DNA of 64,000 bases, from positions 62,001 through 126,000 of the forward strand of contig NZ_RCWF01000005.1 of NCBI RefSeq assembly GCF_003667345.1, written 5' to 3'. Positions 56,930 to 64,000 of this stretch are shown here, in pieces. The position numbers and the translations under genes are program-made. Origin of the DNA: Poseidonibacter antarcticus (GTDB taxonomy: Bacteria > Campylobacterota > Campylobacteria > Campylobacterales > Arcobacteraceae). Each line of letters opens with the position of its first letter. Positions within the stretch are counted from its first letter, which is position 1. The notes beneath the pieces are model-generated. The model was not told the origin of the DNA and ran no database searches. It saw only the letters and a program-made list of their open reading frames with translations.

Positions 56930-57783
56930 TATAACTTCTCTATACTATCTGTTGTTTTCACATATTTTAAACCATCTGTATCAAAAAGTAAGGCACCATT
57001 TGGAATAGTATCAAATTCAGGTTCCGTCCAATACTCTGCTTCTTCATCTTCTTCTTCTAAATCTTTTTCATAATAATCTTTACTAGCAATTACAATAGGT
57101 CCTGTTTTGAACTTGTCACTTCTATATGCTATTAGATATTCACTAGGATATGAATACCCTGTAGAATTACCATCTTTATCTTTTACTTCTACTTCTTCGA
57201 TTTTTGTAACACCTAAATAAATATGCTTATAACGAACAATATTTTCATTACTCTGACCATCAGCTAAATTATAATCTTTTGTACAATTTATAGCAGGGTC
57301 ATAAGTATTTTCTGACTCTTCACATTTCTCAAGTTCTTTATCTTGTAATAAATCATATAAATGTTTTGCAAAATCATCTTCAAATCTAAAATATACACTA
57401 TCATTTCTTACATAAGTTCTTTTTCTATATGTATTACTATCGTATAAAGCATTTATTCTATTTTCATCTTTATTTGCTTCTTCGTCTTCATTATCTTCTT
57501 CGTCTTCATTACTTTTTAAAGCATAAGATAATTTTGTATTTTCTGATAAAAGGGTAATCTCATTAAAGTCATTTTCTATATCTGATAATGTTGGTAAATT
57601 TAGATCACTTATTGAACTTGGTATTTTATATTCTTCTAAAATATAATTTTCATAAGCTCTTGCTACACTTTCTTCATATTGCACTATTTTTCGTATATCT
57701 TTTAATTTACTTTGAGTTTCTTCAAAACTTAATGCTTTTGAAAAGGTAATAAATAATATTAGTATAAAAATATCTTTAATCAT
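56929..57783 (-). CDS. Exported paralogue carrying only the shared N-domain (284 residues)
   Basis: A signal peptide (MIKDIFILILFITFSKA) is followed by the shared helix EESVARAYENYILEEYKIP, DSNTYRKRT, a Cys pair (CEESENTYDPAINC), VRYKHIY and a closing GALLFDTDGLKYVKTT. An acidic low-complexity insert lies at about residues 93-108. It overlaps the preceding gene as ATGA and the following one by one base, so the three are translated together. Function is unknown beyond membership in this four-protein family. Confidence 0.65.
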   Translation of the reverse strand: MIKDIFILILFITFSKALSFEETQSKLKDIRKIVQYEESVARAYENYILEEYKIPSSISDLNLPTLSDIENDFNEITLLSENTKLSYALKSNEDEEDNEDEEANKDENRINALYDSNTYRKRTYVRNDSVYFRFEDDFAKHLYDLLQDKELEKCEESENTYDPAINCTKDYNLADGQSNENIVRYKHIYLGVTKIEEVEVKDKDGNSTGYSYPSEYLIAYRSDKFKTGPIVIASKDYYEKDLEEEDEEAEYWTEPEFDTIPNGALLFDTDGLKYVKTTDSIEKL

Positions 57784-58595
57784 AAATAACCTTTCACCTT
57801 TTCATATAATTTTGTTTCTATTGTTAATTCATTTTGTTTTAGTTTTTCTTTTAACATTTTTTTAAAATGATTTTCTTTTTCATCTTTTAATTTATCTTCT
57901 GTTAAAGTGTCATCATCACTTAAAGCTTCTTCTATATCAAAAAGATATATATTATCATAAGGAGTTAGTTCTTCAATAATTTTATCAAAATCATCTTTAT
58001 CAAAACTACTACTATTTTCATCATACAAAATATCTTGTGCTAGATAATCAACTGCTCTTGTCAATGCTTTTTCTATTTCTATATCATTTATGATATTATT
58101 TTTTTCATTTTTGCCTATTTCAAAGGTATAGAAGGTTTTTTCATTTTCTGTACCTTCATTTTTTGTAGTTGTTTGTACTTCATTTAGATTTATAATATCT
58201 TTTAACTTTGCTCTTAGGGCTAATAACTTTAGCTTTTCATCTTCGTTTATTTCTATATTTCCATCTTCGTTTATTAAAATATCATCTTCGTTATCAAGAC
58301 TACTGTCTGAATTCCTATCTAATAATAAAACTTTATCCCAATTTCCACCATCTGGTAGAAAGGCTATGATTTCTTCTCTTGTTATTTCTTCTGGATTTTT
58401 GTTGTATTGTTTTGCTAATGTTGTTTTGATTTTCGAGACAATTTCATAATGTTCTTGTACTTGTTTTGCTTCTTGAACATCGCTATATGATTTATACATA
58501 GCACCTGCTGAAAACATAAGTGTAACAATAAGTGCAGATGATACCCATATATTTGCAAACATTTGAAATGTACCTTTTCTTTTTTTGTAAAACAA
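57780..58595 (-). CDS. N-terminally anchored, possibly minor-pilin-like protein
   Basis: 271 residues from the TTG at 58593-58595, or 260 from an ATG at 58560-58562. With the first start the N-terminus reads MFYKKRKG then TFQMFANIWVSSALIV, a basic leader plus Gly before a hydrophobic helix, like a prepilin, although the usual Glu5 is absent. The ATG start has a purine-rich site (AAAAGG) 10 bases upstream and would give a simple signal anchor (MFANIW...). The rest is charged and helical with many Asp/Glu (RNSDSSLDNEDDIL). Class IVb minor pilins have this overall plan. The start decides whether it is a peptidase substrate, and I cannot settle it. Confidence 0.55.
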   Translation of the reverse strand: MFYKKRKGTFQMFANIWVSSALIVTLMFSAGAMYKSYSDVQEAKQVQEHYEIVSKIKTTLAKQYNKNPEEITREEIIAFLPDGGNWDKVLLLDRNSDSSLDNEDDILINEDGNIEINEDEKLKLLALRAKLKDIINLNEVQTTTKNEGTENEKTFYTFEIGKNEKNNIINDIEIEKALTRAVDYLAQDILYDENSSSFDKDDFDKIIEELTPYDNIYLFDIEEALSDDDTLTEDKLKDEKENHFKKMLKEKLKQNELTIETKLYEKVKGYL

Positions 58596-58647
58596 AAAAT
58601 AAATACTAAATTATTTTGAGCTTAATACTTGTTTTTTGTTTTTGAAT

Positions 58648-58675
58648 AAAAACCTAGGCTAAAGCCTAAGTTTTT
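58648..58675 (-). terminator. Terminator/attenuator after the major pilin-like gene
   Basis: On the minus strand, AAAAACTTAGGC and GCCTAGGTTTTT form a 12-bp stem (one G-U pair) with loop TTTA, followed by ATT. It lies 26-53 bases after the pilin-like stop codon and within the operon, so part of the transcripts should end here, giving more pilin than assembly proteins. Confidence 0.8.
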
Positions 58676-58700
58676 AATTGTTTTACTCTAAATAATTCTA

Positions 58701-59390
58701 TTATTCAGCAACAACTACTTCATCAGCAGCAAAGTCTCTAAAATAAATGATAAATTTACCATCATTTTCTAATGTTGTTGTATCTACATCGCCAGGGATT
58801 CTTCTTTCTAAAGGAGTCCCGACAGTTGGAAGAGCACCTGATACATATGCTGTAGCCGCAGCATCAAAGGCAATATCTGCAGTTCTATCAATATTTGCAA
58901 TTTCTTTTAAATCATTTGCTATTTGTGATTCTAAAAATCCTGCATTTGCTCCTAACGAACCAGTTAATGAAAACTCTACATAAATACCAGGAATCATACC
59001 TGCTTTATCTGCAACTAAAGATATTCTCATAGCAGAATCAGCTTCTGTATCATCTTCCCCACCAAAAGAAATTGCATAATAATTATTATTTTCAGGTGTT
59101 TCAGTTGTGTCTCCTTCACTAATAATTTGAGAATTAACTTGCTCTGGGAAATATGCTAATTCTGCTAATCCACCTAATACATTTGTTGTTGTAGAATCAG
59201 TACCTGTTCCAATACCTATAGCCTCAGACTTCGCTGCTAATTTTAAACCATTCTTAATATTGTTAATCTCTGTTATTACACTTGTTTTTTGTGCAATTCC
59301 TTCGATTTTATCACCTGTTCCTCCAAATGTTTGGAACATATAAATCATTGCTCCAACAACTACTATAATCATTGCTATTAACTGTGGCAT
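58701..59390 (-). CDS. Major pilin-like protein without a leader peptide
   Basis: 229 residues. It starts MPQLIAMIIVVVGAMIYMF, a hydrophobic helix beginning at residue 3 with no basic leader. The start codon is fixed by a strong site (AAGGATAGGGAA right before the ATG). After the helix comes an amphipathic segment (KTSVITEINNIKNGLKLAAKS) and a Thr/Gly-rich globular part, the plan of class IVb pilins (TcpA, BfpA). No Cys, so no disulfide-bonded D-region. Position, strong ribosome site and the terminator behind it suggest high expression as the fibre subunit. No family match could be confirmed without a search. Confidence 0.65.
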   Translation of the reverse strand: MPQLIAMIIVVVGAMIYMFQTFGGTGDKIEGIAQKTSVITEINNIKNGLKLAAKSEAIGIGTGTDSTTTNVLGGLAELAYFPEQVNSQIISEGDTTETPENNNYYAISFGGEDDTEADSAMRISLVADKAGMIPGIYVEFSLTGSLGANAGFLESQIANDLKEIANIDRTADIAFDAAATAYVSGALPTVGTPLERRIPGDVDTTTLENDGKFIIYFRDFAADEVVVAE

Positions 59391-59467
59391 TTCCCTATCC
59401 TTTTTTTTAATTTAAAACATCTTATGATGTTATTACACAACAACTACAAAATAGTTGCACAAATTTT

Positions 59468-60070
59468 TTATTTATAAACTATACAAACAAACTTAGCATC
59501 TTTATTTGTTCCAGTTTCAGTAAAAGTTTCTTTACCTTCTATTGAATCATCATAGCTATTACCCTTTGATATAAACTTACCAAACAAAGCTTTTTCACAA
59601 TATTCTTTTCCCAAAAAACTCTCAGTAAAACCTGCTCTTGAGTTCAAAATAGGATTCTTTTTCATATCAACTAATATCTTATAAGATGTGTTATCCTTTG
59701 TATTTGGTATTAGTTGCCAAATAACTTCGCTTTTAGGAAATACTAAATTAGACTTAAATTCTTCTGCTGTACCTTCATCCTCTTCAGAAGTTAGATTAGA
59801 GACAACACCATCACCATCTTCCAATTTTGGGTCATCCTCTCTCTTGATATTTTCAGGTAAAATACCGTCTTCTTCTAATTTTTGAAAGTTTATCTCAGAC
59901 ATATCCCCACCTGATTGGATATATGTATCAACAAAACCATCAATAACTAAAATCATAGACCTCATTCGCTCAAGTTCTATTTTTATAGAACTATCATCAG
60001 GTTCATATCTAGTTAAAAGTATTACTAAAGCAGCAACTGCTGCAATTATTGAAGATACGATATATGGCAT
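59468..60070 (-). CDS. Pilin-like protein with C-terminal Cys pair, first gene of the operon
   Basis: 200 residues from the ATG at 60068-60070, which follows AAGGACGAAA; an upstream in-frame start (60097) has no ribosome site. Like the next gene product, it begins MP and then a hydrophobic helix (YIVSSIIAAVAALVILLTR) with no leader. A helix (IKIELERMRSMILVIDGFVD) leads to YIQSGGDMSEINFQKL, a pseudopilin-like turn. Two Cys near the end (KEYCEKALFG and KFVCIVYK) could form the D-loop disulfide of type IV pilins. Probably a minor pilin or an initiator subunit. Confidence 0.6.
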   Translation of the reverse strand: MPYIVSSIIAAVAALVILLTRYEPDDSSIKIELERMRSMILVIDGFVDTYIQSGGDMSEINFQKLEEDGILPENIKREDDPKLEDGDGVVSNLTSEEDEGTAEEFKSNLVFPKSEVIWQLIPNTKDNTSYKILVDMKKNPILNSRAGFTESFLGKEYCEKALFGKFISKGNSYDDSIEGKETFTETGTNKDAKFVCIVYK

Positions 60071-60406
60071 TTTCGTCCTTAAATAAATAGATAACAATTC
60101 TATTTATTAAATCATATCATATCTAACATTAAGATATAGCTTAAAATTATTAAATGTTTAAAAAAATAATTTAAAAAATAATTTATTTTAATGGTAGAGG
60201 TACCATTTTATGGTATTTTAAATAAAAATTTCTGTAAATTCATAATTTTTATAATTTTTTATTAATAAATTAGTTAGTATTAGTAAAACATAGTTGTTTA
60301 AGCTAATTTAAATAAATGTATAATAGATTATTAATTCACTTATTTAAGATATATTTACTTTATGTTTACTTTGAGATAGTACAATTTTAAATAGAAAGGA
60401 AAAATC
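60071..60406. other. Divergent intergenic region with alternative hairpins
   Basis: 336 A+T-rich bases between the pilus operon and the EF-hand gene. It should hold both promoters. For the plus strand, TACAAT (60380-60385) and the ribosome site AGAAAGGA are visible. At 60191-60215, ATGGTA-gagg-TACCAT-ttt-ATGGTA allows two mutually exclusive hairpins, a possible operator. No supported gene; a 24-codon frame at 60191 has no ribosome site. Confidence 0.5.
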
Positions 60407-61267
60407 ATGATAGATACAGCAAATATGGGAATAATGGCGAATTTAATTCAACCAACTTCTACTTCTATATCAAGTCAAATGATATCCAAAAAAGATTCTG
60501 ATAAAGATTCTTCTCTTAACATTGAGGAAATGGGTGTTAGTGATGATATATTTTCAGCGTATGATTCTGATTCAAATGGATTAATAGGTCAATCTGAATT
60601 AACAAGTGCGATTGATTCAGCAATGTCTGAGTTTAGTCAAGGAATGCCTTCTAAAGAAGACTTTCAATCTATGCTTTCAGCTTTTGGTTTTGAAAATCCA
60701 TCTGAAGATGAAGTTTTTTCTTCTTCACAAGAAGAGACAATTTCTTCAATTTTAGCAGATTATGATGCAGATAATTTAAGTAAAAGTGATGCTCAGGCTA
60801 TTGTTTCAGCTTTACAAGACGAGGGGATTCAAGCCTCTTCTGAACTTGAAAGTGCAATGGCCGAAGCAGGATTTGATGCTCAAGAAATAGGAACACTTGC
60901 AGGTGTAGGACAAGGTGGAACACCTCCTCCTGCAGGTGGGGGACAAATGTCATCATCAGAAGTAGAAGAAGAGTTTGATACTCTTGATACAAATGAAGAT
61001 GGAGTTGTTTCTCTTGACGAACTACAAGAAGTATATGGTGGGAGTACAAGCGATGAAACAACACTTAGTTCTAACCAACAAAATGCACTTGATAACTTAA
61101 GTGTATTAATGGATATGCTTAAAACAGGGGCTGAAAATGAAGAGTCTGCTATTGATACAAAAAGTTTTGATGGATTATTAAAAGCGATTAATAATCAAAA
61201 TAATAATAGTCAAATAAATACATATTTACAAAACACAAATGCAAGCACACTTTCTGGTTACGCATAA
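60407..61267 (+). CDS. EF-hand calcium-binding protein without signal peptide
   Basis: 286 residues with three canonical EF-hand loops (D-x-D-x-D/N-S/G-x-x-x-x-x-E): residues 30-41 (DSDKDSSLNIEE), 53-64 (DSDSNGLIGQSE) and about 204-215 (DTNEDGVVSLDE), plus a degenerate one (DYDADNLSKSDAQ). A Gly/Pro linker (GGTPPPAGGGQ) splits the protein. Strongly acidic, Ser/Thr-rich and lacking a Sec signal, it is of the XopAW/EF-hand type often of unknown location. It could be a cytoplasmic Ca2+ sensor or leave by a non-Sec route. It is divergent from the pilus operon and precedes an RND gene. Confidence 0.85.
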   Translation: MIDTANMGIMANLIQPTSTSISSQMISKKDSDKDSSLNIEEMGVSDDIFSAYDSDSNGLIGQSELTSAIDSAMSEFSQGMPSKEDFQSMLSAFGFENPSEDEVFSSSQEETISSILADYDADNLSKSDAQAIVSALQDEGIQASSELESAMAEAGFDAQEIGTLAGVGQGGTPPPAGGGQMSSSEVEEEFDTLDTNEDGVVSLDELQEVYGGSTSDETTLSSNQQNALDNLSVLMDMLKTGAENEESAIDTKSFDGLLKAINNQNNNSQINTYLQNTNASTLSGYA

Positions 61268-61277
61268 TTTGCGTAAC
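61257..61277 (+). terminator. Hairpin over the EF-hand gene stop codon
   Basis: GTTACGCA / TGCGTAAC, an 8-bp perfect stem with loop TAATT, contains the TAA stop. Without a U-run it is a weak terminator. A double TCATTTACTT repeat lies about 35-60 bases downstream. Confidence 0.45.
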
Positions 61278-61396
61278 TAGTTAATCAATAACACTCTTCT
61301 TTTAAACTCTCATTTACTTTCATTTACTTTATATTTATAAGTTGTTAAAATTGATTTTATATAATTTCATACAATAAATATGACGGAGAATAAACA

Positions 61397-64000
61397 ATGG
61401 GTAAAATAATAGAATACTTTGTGAATAATTCACGTCTTAACTACACGCTTTTAATTTTTATATTAATTATGGGTATCTTTTCTTATATCAAAATACCAAA
61501 AGAGATGTTTTCAATTATTACTTTAGATAGTATTCAAGTAAGTGGAAGTTATAGTGGAGCTAGTGCGGATAACTTAAATAACTTTGCAGTAATAGAAATA
61601 GAAAATCAAATAGATTCTATTTCAGGTATTGAAGAAGTTTCAACAACTATAACAAATGGAAGTTTTACAATAGAAGTTGAACTTCAAGATGGTGCGAATA
61701 AACAAGAAGTCCAAGATGATATAAGTGATGCAGTAAGTGCTGCTAAAAAATATCTTCCAAGTGATATGACAGAACCTACAGTAACAAGTGTACAAAAACA
61801 AGCATCTTTATTAAATATAGCTCTTTCTTCAAATGAAAAAACCAAAGCACAGATATTAGAGATTTCAGATACGATTAAAACAAAACTTCTACAAGTGCCT
61901 AGTATTAGTGAGATTACTATATATGGAGATAGTGATTTAGAAATAGATTTTTATCTTGATCATAAAAAAATCAATATGTATGGATTAGAAAGTGATTCAG
62001 TAATTAGTGCTATAAAAAACCTCTCATATATATATCCAGTTGGGCAAATTGAACAAACTGGTAACCACGTATATTTAACAGCAAATAACAATAAATTCCA
62101 AAAAGATTTATGGGAAAATACTATTATCAAAGTAAATGATAAAAAAGTTTATCTAAAAGATATTGCCAAGATTACTATAGATTATCCTTTAGATGAAACA
62201 ATTTCAAGACTAAATGGAAAAACAACAGTATCTCTTAATGTATATAAAAGTGAGGAAGGTGATTCAATTGCAGTTGCAAATACTATTAAAAGTATTTTGG
62301 ATAAATATGAAGAATCATCTAAAGATTTGACTATTAGTATCACAAGGGATTCTTCAGGTCCTGTTGATGATAGAATAAAAACAATTATTGCAAATATCAC
62401 TTTAGGACTTATTTTAGTTGGTCTTTCAATGCATATTTTAATATCAACAAGACTTTCACTTATTATAGTTATGGGGATACCATTTTCTTTTATTTTAGGT
62501 TTATTAGTAATTGAAACAATGGGTTATAGTTTAAATATGATTTCACTAATGGCGATACTTATGTCTTTGGGAATTGTAGTTGATGATGCAATTATTGTAA
62601 GTGAAAATATACAAAGGCATCTTGATGAAGGTGCCGAGGTTGATGATGCTGTTTTAAATGGTGCAAAAGAGATGATTGCTCCTGTTTTAATTGCAGCTTT
62701 TACTACAATATTTGCTTTTCTTCCAATGCTTTTAATAAGTGGAGAATTTGGAATTTTTATGCAACTTATTCCTATAGTTATTTCTGTACTTATTTTCGCA
62801 TCTTTAGTTGAGTCATTTATATTTTTGCCACTTCATGCAAAACATATGTTAAAAAGAAAAGATAAAATGCTTGATTGGACAAAAGCATATAATTTTTATG
62901 AAGCTATTTTACATAAAGTAATTCATTATAAAAAGACTTTTCTTCTTATGTTTTTTGTTACGATACCACTAATAACATTTTTTCTAGTAAGTCAAAGTAG
63001 ATTTCAAATGATGCCAGATATGGTTTCTAGCAATGTAACCTTATCTTTTAAACTTGATGAATCAAAATCATTAGAAGAAACAAATAAAATTACGAAAAAA
63101 TATGAAAAACTTCTTTTAGAAAATGCAAAAAAACTATTTATCAAGAATATTGATACAACAGTTGGACGATTTACAAATGTTGCAAGTGATAGTGAAACTA
63201 TTGATAATGGATTTACATTAACTTTAGAACTTGAAGACTTAAAAGAAGACAACTTTATAAATCATTATATTAATCCTGTGCTAAATTTTAGTTTTGATTT
63301 TGAACAAAAAGACAAAATAAGAACTACAGATACAGCAACTGCAATGCAACAAATAAGAGAGCTTGTAACACCATTATCAAAAGAAGATAAAGTAGTCGAA
63401 TTTAACGTAGTAACAAGTAGAATTGGAATAGTTAAAACAGATATAGAACTAAAACTAAGTAGTGATGATAAAACACTTTTATTAAATGGAATCAATACAC
63501 TTAAAACTGCAATAGGAAATATTGAAGGTACAAAAGATATAGCAGATAATACTCAACTAGGGGATAGCGAATATAAATTCTCTTTAAATAATTATGCAAT
63601 GAACTTAGGACTTACTGATAATGAAATAGCAACTCAAGTTACAAGCTATTTTATGGAAAAAGATCAAGGTGATACTTTTAATAAAGATGGAGTAATTGAT
63701 ATTATCACTCAATCAGTTTATAAAGATAGTATTGATGAACTTAAACATTTTTTAATATCAGTTGATGATACAAAAGTAGAATTATCACAACTTGTAGATT
63801 TCAAAATAGAGCGAAATTTTGAAAAAATCAAAAAAGAAAATGGACTAATTCAAAAAACAGTATTTGCAAACGTTGATACAAAAATTACAAGTGCAAATGA
63901 AGTATTAAAACAACTAGATTCTACTATTAAAGAGATTGAGAAAACAGGAGTAAGTATAGGTTTTGGAGGGGAGATAGAAAAAAGTTCTCAAATGGCAAGT
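61397..64000 (+). CDS. RND-family transporter permease (cut by the window end)
   Basis: 868 codons are open from the ATG at 61397 (after GGAGAATAAACA) to the window edge without a stop. The protein begins with a first helix YTLLIFILIMGIFSYIKIP, has a large periplasmic loop with SGSYSGASADNL, and the conserved helix-4 segment MAILMSLGIVVDDAIIVSENIQRHL with the proton-relay Asp pair. A second helix group and periplasmic loop follow. It is of the AcrB/CzcA-like superfamily, with sequence unlike the RND protein at 28860-31913. No adaptor is visible upstream; one may lie beyond 64000. Confidence 0.9.
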   Translation, partial: MGKIIEYFVNNSRLNYTLLIFILIMGIFSYIKIPKEMFSIITLDSIQVSGSYSGASADNLNNFAVIEIENQIDSISGIEEVSTTITNGSFTIEVELQDGANKQEVQDDISDAVSAAKKYLPSDMTEPTVTSVQKQASLLNIALSSNEKTKAQILEISDTIKTKLLQVPSISEITIYGDSDLEIDFYLDHKKINMYGLESDSVISAIKNLSYIYPVGQIEQTGNHVYLTANNNKFQKDLWENTIIKVNDKKVYLKDIAKITIDYPLDETISRLNGKTTVSLNVYKSEEGDSIAVANTIKSILDKYEESSKDLTISITRDSSGPVDDRIKTIIANITLGLILVGLSMHILISTRLSLIIVMGIPFSFILGLLVIETMGYSLNMISLMAILMSLGIVVDDAIIVSENIQRHLDEGAEVDDAVLNGAKEMIAPVLIAAFTTIFAFLPMLLISGEFGIFMQLIPIVISVLIFASLVESFIFLPLHAKHMLKRKDKMLDWTKAYNFYEAILHKVIHYKKTFLLMFFVTIPLITFFLVSQSRFQMMPDMVSSNVTLSFKLDESKSLEETNKITKKYEKLLLENAKKLFIKNIDTTVGRFTNVASDSETIDNGFTLTLELEDLKEDNFINHYINPVLNFSFDFEQKDKIRTTDTATAMQQIRELVTPLSKEDKVVEFNVVTSRIGIVKTDIELKLSSDDKTLLLNGINTLKTAIGNIEGTKDIADNTQLGDSEYKFSLNNYAMNLGLTDNEIATQVTSYFMEKDQGDTFNKDGVIDIITQSVYKDSIDELKHFLISVDDTKVELSQLVDFKIERNFEKIKKENGLIQKTVFANVDTKITSANEVLKQLDSTIKEIEKTGVSIGFGGEIEKSSQMAS

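Noticed and set aside
57470-57520. CTTCGTCTTCATTATCTTC repeat considered as a CRISPR or slippage tract
   Set aside because: The units are too short and irregular, lie in a reading frame and encode an acidic Glu/Asp stretch.
60191-60265. 24-codon frame starting ATGGTAGAGGTACC in the pilus/EF-hand intergenic region
   Set aside because: No ribosome site and A+T-driven codons; the ATGGTA/TACCAT pairs explain the sequence better as hairpins.
62182-63495. Minus-strand open frames inside the RND gene at the window end
   Set aside because: They are opposite a continuous 868-codon plus-strand frame with clear RND motifs.

Overview
This is an A+T-rich window with short intergenic gaps, very likely from a member of the Arcobacter group (Campylobacterota). 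The gene content and order support this. There is a fused ispDF gene followed by an HP1021-type orphan response regulator that lacks the phospho-acceptor Asp, then pgpA. There is a carA / DUF507 / purA / hisZ cluster, an ilvE / SPFH-protein pair, hisIE and purT. I saw no rRNA, tRNA, CRISPR array, transposase or prophage.

Layout. 1-10.8 kb: a cut membrane-protein gene, a YqhC-like regulator facing a YqhD-like alcohol dehydrogenase, a 2-Cys peroxiredoxin behind a PerR/Fur-like palindrome, a DUF2238 protein, an EamA transporter, metH, a TehB-like methyltransferase, ribA and a lipoprotein. 10.9-15.6 kb: ilvE, an SPFH protein, hisIE and Mrp. 15.7-18.8 kb: a NosR-type flavin/iron-sulfur membrane protein with its own ApbE flavin transferase. 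18.9-22.4 kb: an HDOD protein whose start codon is not canonical, ispDF, the HP1021-like regulator and pgpA. 22.4-27.5 kb: a compound palindromic repeat running into the 3' end of carA, then carA, DUF507, purA, hisZ and a class V aminotransferase. 27.5-33.8 kb: a dicarboxylate/amino-acid symporter and an RND efflux pair under a TetR regulator with a clear operator. 33.8-39.7 kb: a MarR / YceI / YgiD-like operon with MarR-type palindromes, two transporters, a divergent GAPDH homologue and purM. 39.8-43.1 kb: coaE, dapF, a Bax-like glucosaminidase and purT.

The most unusual region is 43.1-60.1 kb: one minus-strand, tightly packed 14-gene locus for a type IVb-pilus or type II-secretion-like machine. 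Read in the direction of transcription, it starts with two pilin-like proteins that begin almost directly with their hydrophobic helix. A terminator then separates the abundant-looking pilin from the rest. After an anchored protein comes a run of exported paralogues that share an N-terminal domain with a conserved helix and a Cys pair. Two of these paralogues stop after the domain. The other two (1004 and 754 residues) continue into RCC1-like propeller repeats and end in nearly the same 15-residue C-terminus. Between the two large proteins lie a lipoprotein secretin, a GspF/PilC-like platform, a GspE/PilB-like ATPase and two GspL/GspM-like proteins. A bacterial SH3 protein and a degenerate GHKL-ATPase-like protein close the operon. 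No prepilin peptidase and no retraction ATPase are encoded here. I infer that the locus builds a pilus or pseudopilus that displays or secretes the RCC1 proteins.

60.4-64 kb: an EF-hand protein with no signal peptide, then an RND permease cut by the window end.
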